64,000 bases of DNA, taken from positions 275,870-339,869 of the forward strand of contig NZ_SMOG01000001.1 in the NCBI RefSeq assembly GCF_004353895.1, given 5' to 3'. The translations under genes were made by a program, and so were the position numbers. This document shows, piece by piece, positions 35,196 to 43,768 of this stretch (the first letter of the stretch is position 1; each line of letters opens with the position of its first letter). Under the pieces are notes generated by a model, which saw only the letters and a program-made list of their open reading frames with translations, searched no databases and was not told the origin of the DNA. This DNA comes from Candidatus Syntrophosphaera thermopropionivorans (lineage in GTDB: Bacteria; Cloacimonadota; Cloacimonadia; Cloacimonadales; Cloacimonadaceae).

Positions 35196-36739
35196 CTTTT
35201 CCTGAGCTTGTAACTGCCTATTTAAAGGAAGGAACTGAACTCCTGAAAAATAAAATTCTGGACTATCTGAATGCCAATAATTTTTCTGAAGAAGATTGGT
35301 TGCCCATCATTGATTTGCTTTTTAATCCCTATTCAAATAAGGTTAGTGCCTTTGCCTGGCTTGCTTTAATTGCTAAATCTCATCAGGATGAAGAGCTGGC
35401 TAAAAGTCTTAATTTGAATCCAGGTCAATTTTCCGAACTTTTTCAATCCCGCTTAAGAAAAGCTTCTTTCCCTGTAGTGGACCAACAAAGTAATGGAATC
35501 CTCGCTGAAGTTCTTATTTTCCCCTTCAGTTCAACCGAATCCAGAGCCATCTGTTTTAATAAAATCTATGCTGAACAAGCCAATATGCTTGCTCAATTGA
35601 CCGGGAAAAGTTTTCTGATGGTATTCACAGAGGATTTTGTAGGCGATTCCTGGATGGCAGCAACTTCTGCCGCATTAATCGCAGATAATCCCGATGATTT
35701 GAAGGATTTTTGCTTTTCGGGAGTTGTGAATGAATCAGGTAAAATCTTGTCACCAGCTCAATTGACTGAGAAAAAACAGTGTTGTGAAGTCTATGGGAAA
35801 AGATTAATTACTGCAGTTAAATCTCTTGAAGAGTTGGAGTTCTGGCTTAATAGCTGCGAACTTCCCGTTCCCCTGGTGCAAAGTAGTGGAACACCAGATA
35901 AAAAGTCTTCCTGGTTATTAAAAATGGAAGCAGCTATTCAAAAGGAATATCCTCTTTTCAATCTCCAGGCTTTATTTGAATTTACCGGTTTGAATGTGGA
36001 GTGCCTCTCCATCTTTAAAGAAGGAGATTTTCCTTTTATTCCAGAAGTCTGGCAGGCTTTTCTGGGGGGAATAGACCACTTTGATAGAGTGGAACAAAAG
36101 CTTGGCACTCGTAAAGCAATCTTCTGGTATGCCGGAATGTTGAGCTCTCTTCAGTTTGGCATCGGAGTTATTTTCGGGTTCAATCGCCCAATCTATATCT
36201 GTCACTGGGAAGTTTCTAATCAGGAATATCTTCCTGTCTTCAGACTTTATCGTCCAAATAATGCCCGAGTATTGAAAAATGTGTCCTTTGATCCCCATTC
36301 TTTCACTCATATTAAGTATGAAATAGATGCTATATCCAATCAAATGACCGACCTTGCTCTAATCTTATATTTTGGTAGTCATAATCCCTATCAGGAAGTG
36401 ATTAATTATTTTAAACCTTTATTCCCGGATTCTGGAACTCTTTTCATCTCCTTGAAGGAAAGTCAGGGACAAATCAATCTGGACTCGGATTGGCTGAGAA
36501 TCGTGCAAGAGACCAATTCTTTACTTAACTATCTGAAAAAGAGTTATCACTGGCAAAGATTGCATATCTTCCAGAGCTCGCCCAATGCTATCTGTATGGC
36601 TCTCGGGATTGCTCTGGGAAATTTCACTTCTGCTACTATCTATCATTACCAACCTCAAGCAGAAGGGGAACATTATAAGGGGATGTATAACCTGGAAATG
36701 GTGAAAAATTATCGCCCTCAATATGTACCACAAACTTAA
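35192..36739 (+). CDS. Lon protease domain fused to SAVED sensor domain (CalpL-like effector)
   Basis: A 515-residue cytosolic protein. Residues 1-95 form a helical N-terminal region. Residues 100-222 look like a Lon (S16) proteolytic domain without AAA+ motor. Ser153 in FVGDSWMAA occupies the place of the Lon catalytic serine (GPSAG), and FSGVVNESGKILSPAQLTEK matches the Lon TGEV...GGLKEK segment with Lys194 at the catalytic lysine. Residues about 285-510 match a SAVED domain: AIFWYAGMLSSLQFGIGVIF, then PIYICHWE and YLPVFRLYRP, and the diagnostic RLHIFQSSPNAICMALGIAL with IYHYQ near the end. SAVED domains bind cyclic oligonucleotides made by CD-NTases or Cas10 and trigger oligomerisation. 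The neighbours fit release of a sigma factor by regulated proteolysis. No cyclase is in the window. Confidence 0.78.
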   Translation: MTFPELVTAYLKEGTELLKNKILDYLNANNFSEEDWLPIIDLLFNPYSNKVSAFAWLALIAKSHQDEELAKSLNLNPGQFSELFQSRLRKASFPVVDQQSNGILAEVLIFPFSSTESRAICFNKIYAEQANMLAQLTGKSFLMVFTEDFVGDSWMAATSAALIADNPDDLKDFCFSGVVNESGKILSPAQLTEKKQCCEVYGKRLITAVKSLEELEFWLNSCELPVPLVQSSGTPDKKSSWLLKMEAAIQKEYPLFNLQALFEFTGLNVECLSIFKEGDFPFIPEVWQAFLGGIDHFDRVEQKLGTRKAIFWYAGMLSSLQFGIGVIFGFNRPIYICHWEVSNQEYLPVFRLYRPNNARVLKNVSFDPHSFTHIKYEIDAISNQMTDLALILYFGSHNPYQEVINYFKPLFPDSGTLFISLKESQGQINLDSDWLRIVQETNSLLNYLKKSYHWQRLHIFQSSPNAICMALGIALGNFTSATIYHYQPQAEGEHYKGMYNLEMVKNYRPQYVPQT

Positions 36740-36802
36740 ACTTGTTTCTTCCTATAGCCCGGATATGTTCTTTACCTTATTTTGTCTTGATAATTTTTCT
36801 TT

Positions 36803-36872
36803 CTTATCTCTCACTTATCTCCTGCTTATCAAAAGAGCTAAGAGAGAGTCAAGAGAGAGTCAAGGGAGAGGA
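36803..36872. repeat. 11-nt-phased mirrored intergenic element, copy C
   Basis: Left arm: CTTATCTCTCA (36803-36813), CTTATCTCCTG (36814-36824), CTTATC. Right arm: two identical AAGAGAGAGTC units (36840-36850, 36851-36861) and AAGGGAGAGGA (36862-36872). Read outward from the centre, both arms approximate G-N-Y-AAG-NNN-GA. This is the clearest copy of the family. It lies in the 303-bp gap after the Lon-SAVED gene; TATAAT at 37016-37021 may serve the next gene. Confidence 0.78.
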
Positions 36873-37042
36873 GGTAAGTCCCTTAAAATGAATAAGTTAG
36901 GAATTATTATGACAAATATGTTAGCTAATGCATTGAATATTCATTAGATAGGTGAAATAAAAACTGAAGATTTCCTCAGATTTATTTGCTAAATGAGAAA
37001 CCCTTAAAATTTGATTATAATTTAACAGGATAGAAGATAATT

Positions 37043-37903
37043 ATGGAAAATAAAAGCAAAAGAATTCTCGCAATACATGATTTTTCCGGATTCGGACACA
37101 CTTCTCTGATGGTTTGCATCCCTATTATGTATAGGATGGGTATTAGAGTTTGTGCTCTTCCTTCTGCCTATCTTTCCGCTAACACGGATTATCCTGAACC
37201 AATATGGATTGATATGAGTTCCTATTTGGATAAAATTAATGCACATTGGCAGGAGATAGGACTTTCTTTTGATGCTATCAGCAGTGGATTTCTGGCTTCA
37301 CCGGCGCAAGTTGTGCAAATAGGAAAAGTGATAGAATCTTGGAGAGAAAAAGTTAAATTAGTACTGATTGATCCTGTGATGGGCGATTATGGTAAATTGT
37401 ATTCCTGTTATGACGATAATATGATAGTTGCTATGAGAGAACTTATCAGTTTAGCAGATGTTATCACTCCCAATTACTCGGAAGCTGCCTGGCTGGCAAA
37501 AGGAGTAATTAGAAAAATAAGTGAAGAAAATGAACTTTTAGATTGGTGCCGAAAAATTAGTGAATATGGTCCACAACACATAGTGGTAACTTCTGTACCT
37601 GGCTCGGTTTCTGATAGTTTGAAGGTTATATATTATCAAGCAAAATTAGACAAATTAAGCACCTATCCCTTTGTTAAGAAAGATGGTATCTATCCAGGAG
37701 CAGGAGATTGTTTTTCGGCACTTTTGCTTTCCGGTTTAGTTAATGATTATGATTTTGATTCTTCAATAAAAGCCACAATCAAAATTATATCCAGAGCAAT
37801 GGAAGAACCGATTATGGAAGGTACTGATTGGCGGGAAGGTCTTCCTTTGGAAAAGATTATTCAATGGGATTTAAGGAGTATCTTTTCGGAGACGGATGCT
37901 TAA
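37043..37903 (+). CDS. Pyridoxal/pyridoxamine kinase (PdxK/PdxY type)
   Basis: A 286-residue ribokinase-fold enzyme that phosphorylates vitamin B6 vitamers for PLP salvage. The N-terminal ILAIHDFSGFGHTSLMVCIP corresponds to the substrate-binding motif of the family. DPVMGDYGKLYSCYDDNM, ITPNYSEAAWL and the anion-hole/catalytic YPGAGDCFSALLLSGL are typical. It is a single gene, convergent with an alcohol dehydrogenase 7 bp away. HMP kinase is a less likely alternative, because the N-terminal signature and length favour pyridoxal kinase. Confidence 0.88.
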   Translation: MENKSKRILAIHDFSGFGHTSLMVCIPIMYRMGIRVCALPSAYLSANTDYPEPIWIDMSSYLDKINAHWQEIGLSFDAISSGFLASPAQVVQIGKVIESWREKVKLVLIDPVMGDYGKLYSCYDDNMIVAMRELISLADVITPNYSEAAWLAKGVIRKISEENELLDWCRKISEYGPQHIVVTSVPGSVSDSLKVIYYQAKLDKLSTYPFVKKDGIYPGAGDCFSALLLSGLVNDYDFDSSIKATIKIISRAMEEPIMEGTDWREGLPLEKIIQWDLRSIFSETDA

Positions 37904-37910
37904 CTAAATT

Positions 37911-38999
37911 TTATTTCAGGCTTTTATAAATTTTCCGGATATCCTCTTCTTTCACCTTGATAGGTGTGTTTGCCATATTCCTGCTTGCCAGCACTTCCGC
38001 TATATGGCTTTCTATAAACTCTTCACTCAGGTCAAATTCTGCCTTTAATGGGAATCTATCCAGCCAGTTTTCAAAATCTTCCCGGGTAATGTCTAAATTA
38101 GAGAAAAGGATATCTAATTCTTCTTTTATATAAGGATAGTAGAATTCCATAACCTGCCTCAGCACTATTGCATTGCTAAGTCCGTGTGAAATGCCAAAAT
38201 GAGTGGTAAGAGGATATCCCAGAGAATGTTGCAGCGTCGTTCCCGTCTGGGCTATAGTGATACCTCCATAGAGAGCAGCTTGCATCAACTTAGTTCTGGC
38301 TTGAAGGTTATTTGGTGAATTTAGTGCTATTTCCAGGTTTTTCATTATAGCCTCAATTCCGGCTTGAATCAAAGGATAAAGTAAAAGTTGTCTTTTATTA
38401 GAAAAGATACCTTCTAAGAGATGTGAAAATGCATCAATTGCAGTATGAAGGGTGATAGTAGCATTTAAGCTTAAAGTATAACGCGGGTTACAGATAGCCA
38501 AAGTGGGAAATGCGAGTTCCGTACCAAAACCTGCTTTTATACCTGTACTGGTATCAGTTAATACGGAATATTGAGTTACTTCACTTCCTGTCCCGGCTGT
38601 AGTAGGAATTGCTACCAGAGGAAGGGTTTGAGAAAATTTATCCGGGGTAAGATTCTCTTCTTCAAAGAGATTATTTGCAGTAATTAGAGCCATAGCTTTC
38701 GCTGCATCAATAGGACTACCCCCTCCGATAGCGATAAGATAATTGCACTGAGCATCTTTCAGAAACCTTGCACCTTCTCTAACTATATCCCAAGAAGGGT
38801 TTTCTTGCACTCTATCAAATATGGCATAATCCTGCTCAGCCTTCTTTAAAATGGGGATAAGTTCATCTAAAGCACCACTTAATTTTGCACTGCTTTTCCC
38901 GGTTACGATTAAAGGTTTAGTTCCCAGTCTTATAAGATAGAGCTCAGCTTTAGTTAAGGCATTCTCACCAAAGAAGATTCTACTCGGTGAATATAACAT
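37911..38999 (-). CDS. Iron-containing alcohol dehydrogenase
   Basis: A 362-residue group III NAD(P)-dependent alcohol dehydrogenase. The Rossmann part shows IAIGGGSPIDAAKA and IPTTAGTGSEVTQYSVLTD. The metal site includes Asp and His in HTAIDAFSHLLEG, and two further His in LQHSLGYPLTTHFGISHGLSN. It probably reduces aldehydes to alcohols in fermentation or amino-acid degradation; the substrate is not predictable. It is monocistronic and separated by 131 bp from the beta-helix protein gene on the same strand. Confidence 0.92.
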   Translation of the reverse strand: MLYSPSRIFFGENALTKAELYLIRLGTKPLIVTGKSSAKLSGALDELIPILKKAEQDYAIFDRVQENPSWDIVREGARFLKDAQCNYLIAIGGGSPIDAAKAMALITANNLFEEENLTPDKFSQTLPLVAIPTTAGTGSEVTQYSVLTDTSTGIKAGFGTELAFPTLAICNPRYTLSLNATITLHTAIDAFSHLLEGIFSNKRQLLLYPLIQAGIEAIMKNLEIALNSPNNLQARTKLMQAALYGGITIAQTGTTLQHSLGYPLTTHFGISHGLSNAIVLRQVMEFYYPYIKEELDILFSNLDITREDFENWLDRFPLKAEFDLSEEFIESHIAEVLASRNMANTPIKVKEEDIRKIYKSLK

Positions 39000-39130
39000 T
39001 AGATTTACTCCCGATTATGGTTATAATTTTAAATATTTTTAACCTTCAGCAGTTTAATTTTAATAATCACTGCTCAATTTATAGGTAACTTTATAAGCTC
39101 TAAATAATTAAGTTTAAGCAATGAGAAAGT

Positions 39131-41773
39131 TTATTTCATCAGCACCAATTTCTTTTGCAAGAGTGGAACTCCCGGAATTTTAACTGTAACAAAATAGATT
39201 CCTGAAGAGCATTGAATTCCCTTATTATCCTTCCCATTCCAATGATAAGAAAAATCTCCTTTATTATCTAAGGGGATAGTTTTTACTACTTGTCCCCGAA
39301 TATTATAGATATTGATTTTTCCTTTTAAATTAACATCGCTTTTAATAGCTATTTCTACTTGCTGGTTAACGGAAAAACAAGCAGGATTTGGATGAATAGA
39401 TAGAACTGGAGGTGTAGCCATAGGGTCATTATAAGCAGTAGGATTAACTATGACATAATTAGTAGGTAAACTTTCAGTGTTACCATCAAAGGCACAGACA
39501 GTTAGGATATAATGGTCAGTATAAGTTATATTTCTCTGCCAAAAAGTCTGAGAAAAGGGAACTTCCGCTATTAATTGAGGGGTTATTTGATTATAAGAAT
39601 CGTAAATACGATAGGAAGTCCATTGATGTATCCCATCAGCCATAGGAGGTTGCCAATAAAGAATGAGATTTTGTACTATATAGGCGTCTAAGTCATAGCA
39701 TAACCATTGTGGTTGATAGATAGGATCAATAGGGTCAAATTCCCACCAGTTTCCTTCCTGGAGATATGGTGTTTCTGCATTTGTAGATATATCATCAACT
39801 CTCTTGGCATAGCCCTCTTCATTGTAAGTATATAATCTGGTAATATTAGATTCTGTTAGCAATAGCTTTACACTTAGAATAGCTTGGGTGCTAACGTCTT
39901 TCTGGATAATGATAAAATAGAAATAATCTCTGGGAGGGAATTTATCAACAATACCATCTATTTCAGTTACAAACCTAAACTGGAAGTTAGATTGTAGCTG
40001 AGTGCCATTTTCATCTATAATTTCAGTACGAGTCCAGTTATTTCCTGGATTAAGATTATGAACTTTATCCCAAACCGTTCCTTCGGGCAAATTGAAGATT
40101 ATGTTCCCCTCAGGATTATAGCGTTCGTGACGAGCTAAATAGAGATAATCTCCTGCTTCATACAGCCAGTTAATGTAATCCCAATGATAGACAAAGAAGC
40201 GATGGTATAAAGGATAACAATTATGAGTGCCTATCATCATTGGGGTTCCAATAGTTTGATAGATGGTAGGAGGAATTTCACTTATTTCTATAGAGCCAAC
40301 ATTTATCGTTTGATTAGGACTGGGATTGAAGGTTTGAGGTTGTAATACACCACCAGGTGTCCCATAAAATGTTTGGTCTATACCTGCTACATCCGCTAAA
40401 ACAACAACATAGAAAGGTTCAGTTAACAGGGAAGTATGTGAGAAAGGATACTGAGGATTAATAAATTCTTCGGCTAAGATTTCTCCTGAATCCACTCCTA
40501 TCATCTGGAGACGATGATTTATAAGGTTAAAGTTTCCATTATAGGTAATCTGACCAGTAACCGTGGTGGTGTTATATACAAGCAAAAATGGTTCAAAATC
40601 AACAGTAGGAAGTGAGGGATTATCCATATGATCAAGAATACCTGCAGCAATTTCTGCAGGATCTGTGGTGCCCCAGTAGTTGTTTTCGGCATAAATTACA
40701 ATACTGGGATCGGTATAAGAATAGGTATAAACGCTATGAAGAGTATTGGACTCATCAATATTATTATAGATGGCATTTTCACCTTGAGCCCAGCTATGAT
40801 AGATAGATAGATTGCCTAAACAGGGTTTAGCATTCTGCCCTAAATAAAAGCCCGTGAAATTACCATAGATTTGATTACGCTCAAAATAGGGTTCACTGGT
40901 AGCACCAGTTACCATCACTCCTGCACCAGAATTGGCATCTCCAGGGATAAAGTTATTTCTGATGATATTATCTGCAATATAACCAGAAGAATTTAGTAGG
41001 TAGATACCGGTTAGATTGTTTTCAATTATATTATTCAAGATTTGAGGTTGAATGGCATTAACAGCCACCAAATCCCAGGCAGTTATACCCTGTTTAAAAT
41101 TGTGATGAATGTGATTATTCTGAATTAAAGGCGAGTTTGAACCATTGGAAGATTGATTGGAAAGCTGAATAGCTGCCATATATTGAGAACCTGTGCCATT
41201 ATAACGAATCTCATTATTTTCAATCACTAAATCACTGTTTTGAACAACCATTATACCATTCTGGATGCTCCGTTCAATAATGTTTTCCGAAACAAGGACA
41301 TTTGCTGGATTAGATGCTCCGATAGCAAAGATTTGCATTGCTTTCTGATTGTAGGAAAAACGGCTATGAGTTATTTGGACCGGTGAATTAACTGAATTTA
41401 CACCATATTCAGCTTTTTCCAGGTAGCAATAAGATATGTAACTGGTTTGAGTTTCATTTTCTAACCTAATACCTTTCCATAAAGCATTAGGATCGTTTTG
41501 TCCGCTTTTAAATCGGATGGTATCGGTTACGGTTCCAATTGCACTTAAAGTACCCTGCACGGTGAGATAGAAATTACCCATAGCATAAATTTGTACACCA
41601 GGTTCTATGGATAAAGAAGAATTGTTGGGAACTGTAACATCACCGATGATATTATAAGGGCTATTAGCTATAGTCCAGGTTCCTGATTGATTGCCACTCA
41701 CATCTGTAGCATTTAAGGGAATCAGGATGAGTCCAGGGATTAAAAGTAGCAAAAATAATAAGTTATGTTTCAT
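39131..41773 (-). CDS. Secreted right-handed beta-helix protein with sorting domain
   Basis: An 880-residue exoprotein. The signal peptide is HNLLFLLLLIPGLILIPLNA. Residues about 25-380 form a parallel beta-helix, starting with GTWTIANSPYNIIGDVTVP. Coil repeats carry Asn ladders such as NNIIENNLTGIYLLNSSG and NDLVIENNEIRYNGTG-like turns. Beta-sandwich regions follow, including an FN3-like segment near 690-790. The last ~85 residues are the FlgD-like sorting domain (SIHPNPACFSVNQQVEI to KKLVLMK). The fold often binds or cleaves polysaccharides, but no catalytic site is evident. A hairpin at 41800-41825 separates it from the upstream ferredoxin gene. Confidence 0.85.
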   Translation of the reverse strand: MKHNLLFLLLLIPGLILIPLNATDVSGNQSGTWTIANSPYNIIGDVTVPNNSSLSIEPGVQIYAMGNFYLTVQGTLSAIGTVTDTIRFKSGQNDPNALWKGIRLENETQTSYISYCYLEKAEYGVNSVNSPVQITHSRFSYNQKAMQIFAIGASNPANVLVSENIIERSIQNGIMVVQNSDLVIENNEIRYNGTGSQYMAAIQLSNQSSNGSNSPLIQNNHIHHNFKQGITAWDLVAVNAIQPQILNNIIENNLTGIYLLNSSGYIADNIIRNNFIPGDANSGAGVMVTGATSEPYFERNQIYGNFTGFYLGQNAKPCLGNLSIYHSWAQGENAIYNNIDESNTLHSVYTYSYTDPSIVIYAENNYWGTTDPAEIAAGILDHMDNPSLPTVDFEPFLLVYNTTTVTGQITYNGNFNLINHRLQMIGVDSGEILAEEFINPQYPFSHTSLLTEPFYVVVLADVAGIDQTFYGTPGGVLQPQTFNPSPNQTINVGSIEISEIPPTIYQTIGTPMMIGTHNCYPLYHRFFVYHWDYINWLYEAGDYLYLARHERYNPEGNIIFNLPEGTVWDKVHNLNPGNNWTRTEIIDENGTQLQSNFQFRFVTEIDGIVDKFPPRDYFYFIIIQKDVSTQAILSVKLLLTESNITRLYTYNEEGYAKRVDDISTNAETPYLQEGNWWEFDPIDPIYQPQWLCYDLDAYIVQNLILYWQPPMADGIHQWTSYRIYDSYNQITPQLIAEVPFSQTFWQRNITYTDHYILTVCAFDGNTESLPTNYVIVNPTAYNDPMATPPVLSIHPNPACFSVNQQVEIAIKSDVNLKGKINIYNIRGQVVKTIPLDNKGDFSYHWNGKDNKGIQCSSGIYFVTVKIPGVPLLQKKLVLMK

Positions 41774-41799
41774 TATATCCTCCTCCTAAAGAAAATAAA

Positions 41800-41825
41800 G
41801 CGGAAGAAGAAACACCCTCTTCCGC
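41800..41825 (-). terminator. Terminator of the ferredoxin gene
   Basis: GCGGAAGA (41800-41807) pairs with TCTTCCGC (41818-41825). On the minus strand the stem is followed by CTTTATTTTCTTT. It lies between the ferredoxin stop and the next start on that strand. Confidence 0.8.
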
Positions 41826-41846
41826 GATAATGACCTGTTTATAAGT

Positions 41847-42017
41847 TTATTCCGAAATAGCTTGCACTGGACAGACTGGAATACAAGAACCACAATCTAT
41901 GCAGGTGCCTTCATCACAAACGGCTTTGTCCTCTTGCATAGATAAAGAACCTGTGGGACAGATATCTATGCAAGCAGCACAACCGATGCAAATATCTTTG
42001 TCAATCTTTACTGCCAT
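41847..42017 (-). CDS. Small 2[4Fe-4S] ferredoxin
   Basis: A 56-residue protein read from the ATG at 42017 ([20 protein letters not shown]). It has two CxxCxxCxxxCP cluster motifs: [12 protein letters not shown] and [12 protein letters not shown]. Between them lies the short segment [17 protein letters not shown]. It is a clostridial-type low-potential electron carrier for the cytosol and a plausible redox partner of the hydrogenase at 55730-63969. It sits alone, downstream of gpmA (61 bp), and ends before a terminator. Confidence 0.95.
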   Translation of the reverse strand: MAVKIDKDICIGCAACIDICPTGSLSMQEDKAVCDEGTCIDCGSCIPVCPVQAISE

Positions 42018-42078
42018 TTCTAACTCCTATATTTTTTTTATTTATTATTTTAAGAATAGTCTCTTCGTCAAGGAAAAT

Positions 42079-42828
42079 TTACTTTTTAGCTTTCCCCTGA
42101 CTTTCTACTGCACTTACTGCTTCAGCTAATTCTTCTTCACTGGCAAGATAATAATGACGGATAACACTAAGGTCATCATTGAATTCATAAATGAGAGGGA
42201 TTCCCGTGGGAATATTAACATTAACGATATCCGCATCACTGATACTATCCAGATTTTTCACTATAGCTCTAAGGCTATTACCATGAGCAGAAATAAGTAT
42301 TTTTCTTCCTGCCGCTAAACGTGGGACAATGACCTCTTCCCAGAAAGGCATAGTTCTTTTGCAGGTATCCTTTAGAGATTCACCCACAGGAATCTGTTCA
42401 GGAGAAAGATGAGCGTAACGCGGATCTTTTCCTGGATATCTTGGATCATCTTTATCTAAGGGTGGAGGCGGAACATCATAACTTCTGCGCCATAGTTTCA
42501 CCTGCTCTTCACCATATTTTGCTGCTGTCTCTGCTTTATTCAATCCCTGTAAAGCACCATAATGACGCTCATTTAGACGCCAGTCATTGTGGATAGGTAG
42601 ATACATCCGATCCATTTCATCCAAGATAATCCAGAGCGTTCTGATAGCTCTTTTTAACACAGAAGTCCAGCAAACATCAAAGTCAAATCCAGCTTCTAAT
42701 AGACGTTTTCCAGCACTATGAGCTTCTTCAATTCCCTTTTCTGAGAGGTCTACATCCGTCCATCCCGTAAATAGATTCTCCCGGTTCCAGATACTTTCAC
42801 CATGTCTAACTAATACTATTTTATACAT
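42079..42828 (-). CDS. gpmA: 2,3-bisphosphoglycerate-dependent phosphoglycerate mutase
   Basis: A 249-residue glycolytic mutase interconverting 3- and 2-phosphoglycerate. The phosphohistidine motif is [18 protein letters not shown], the substrate loop is [16 protein letters not shown], and the second catalytic His is in [13 protein letters not shown]. Length and the full E. coli-type insert ([11 protein letters not shown]) support GpmA rather than a broad-specificity phosphatase. GAGGAGC precedes the ATG. It is 19 bp downstream of the cobalamin adenosyltransferase gene in the run RidA - adenosyltransferase - gpmA - ferredoxin. Confidence 0.96.
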   Translation of the reverse strand: MYKIVLVRHGESIWNRENLFTGWTDVDLSEKGIEEAHSAGKRLLEAGFDFDVCWTSVLKRAIRTLWIILDEMDRMYLPIHNDWRLNERHYGALQGLNKAETAAKYGEEQVKLWRRSYDVPPPPLDKDDPRYPGKDPRYAHLSPEQIPVGESLKDTCKRTMPFWEEVIVPRLAAGRKILISAHGNSLRAIVKNLDSISDADIVNVNIPTGIPLIYEFNDDLSVIRHYYLASEEELAEAVSAVESQGKAKK

Positions 42829-42847
42829 AGTGTTGCTCCTCTATAAT

Positions 42848-43381
42848 TTATTTATTCGGTTTTAAATAGTTAAGGACTCCTGCCTCTGCTTCTAAAGTGC
42901 GGGCTAACATAAACAGGAAATCCGAAAGTCTGTTTATATATTGTAAAATTTCAGGGGGCACTTGCTCTTTTCGGGCAAGAGTAACTATCTCTCTTTCTGC
43001 TCTACGAGCAATAGTGCGACATATATCCAATCTTGCGGAAACTGGTAAAGACCCTGGTATTACAAAACCATGCAGAGGTGTTTTTTCTTCCAGAGCTTGA
43101 ACTTGTTCCGTTAACTTTTGAACTTCTTCAGCAGTTATCGGTTCTGGATAATTATTATTTTTAGTGGCTAACTCACCCATCATTCTGTATAGAATCTTCT
43201 GAACCTCTTCCAGCAGCTGAAAATAGGTTGGATTAGTAATTAAATTTTTGGCATCGCTAATAAAGGTATCCAGTTCATCTACTGTTCCATAGGCTTTAAC
43301 CCGCAGATTATCTTTCCAGACTCTTTCGCCACTATATAAGCTGGTCTTACCTTCATCTCCTTTTCTGGTGATGATACTCAT
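42848..43381 (-). CDS. ATP:cob(I)alamin adenosyltransferase (PduO/MMAB type)
   Basis: A 177-residue enzyme that makes adenosylcobalamin from cob(I)alamin and ATP. The ATP loop TRKGDEGKTSLYSGERVWK, the subunit motif VKAYGTVDELDTFISDAK and the C-terminal catalytic ARRAEREIV...LQYINRLSDFLFMLAR are all present. This implies use of B12-dependent enzymes such as methylmalonyl-CoA mutase or diol dehydratase, which fits an amino-acid fermenter. It starts 2 bp after the RidA gene. Confidence 0.95.
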   Translation of the reverse strand: MSIITRKGDEGKTSLYSGERVWKDNLRVKAYGTVDELDTFISDAKNLITNPTYFQLLEEVQKILYRMMGELATKNNNYPEPITAEEVQKLTEQVQALEEKTPLHGFVIPGSLPVSARLDICRTIARRAEREIVTLARKEQVPPEILQYINRLSDFLFMLARTLEAEAGVLNYLKPNK

Positions 43382-43383
43382 AT

Positions 43384-43755
43384 TTATTTCATTGCTATAA
43401 CGGAGATTTCTATCATTGCATCTTTGGGAAGACGAGAGACTTCTACCACTTCCCGAGCAGGAAATGGTGCGCTGAAATTACGCGTATAAATCTCATTTAG
43501 AGTAGAAAAATGATTCATATCATCCAGATAGACGGTGACTTTGACCACATGCGCAAAGCCCATACTGGCTGCATCTAATATAGCTTTTAAATGGTTAAAA
43601 ACAAGATTAGCTTGGGCTTCAAAGCTCATAGGCATATCACCGGTACGAGGGTCTATACCCAATTGCCCGGAGATAAAAAGAGTATTATTCATTAATATCC
43701 CCTGTGAATAAGGTCCAATAGCAGCGGGTGCGAGATGAGTGTTTACGGATTGCAT
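43384..43755 (-). CDS. ridA: RidA-family enamine/imine deaminase
   Basis: A 123-residue trimeric protein that hydrolyses reactive 2-aminoacrylate from PLP enzymes. APAAIGPYSQGI, LFISGQLGIDPRTGDMP and FPAREVVEVSRLPKDAMIEI are diagnostic, including the Arg that binds the substrate carboxylate. It is 13 bp downstream of the HisRS-like gene and 2 bp upstream of the adenosyltransferase gene on the same strand. Confidence 0.93.
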   Translation of the reverse strand: MQSVNTHLAPAAIGPYSQGILMNNTLFISGQLGIDPRTGDMPMSFEAQANLVFNHLKAILDAASMGFAHVVKVTVYLDDMNHFSTLNEIYTRNFSAPFPAREVVEVSRLPKDAMIEISVIAMK

Positions 43756-43768
43756 AAGATAACTCCTA

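Noticed and set aside
36723..36947. Open frame overlapping the Lon-SAVED stop
   Set aside because: Its sequence is a translation of the 11-nt repeat element, and it overlaps a better gene.
41899..42129. Plus-strand open frame over the ferredoxin
   Set aside because: It is antisense to the ferredoxin, whose eight cluster cysteines make the minus strand the coding one.
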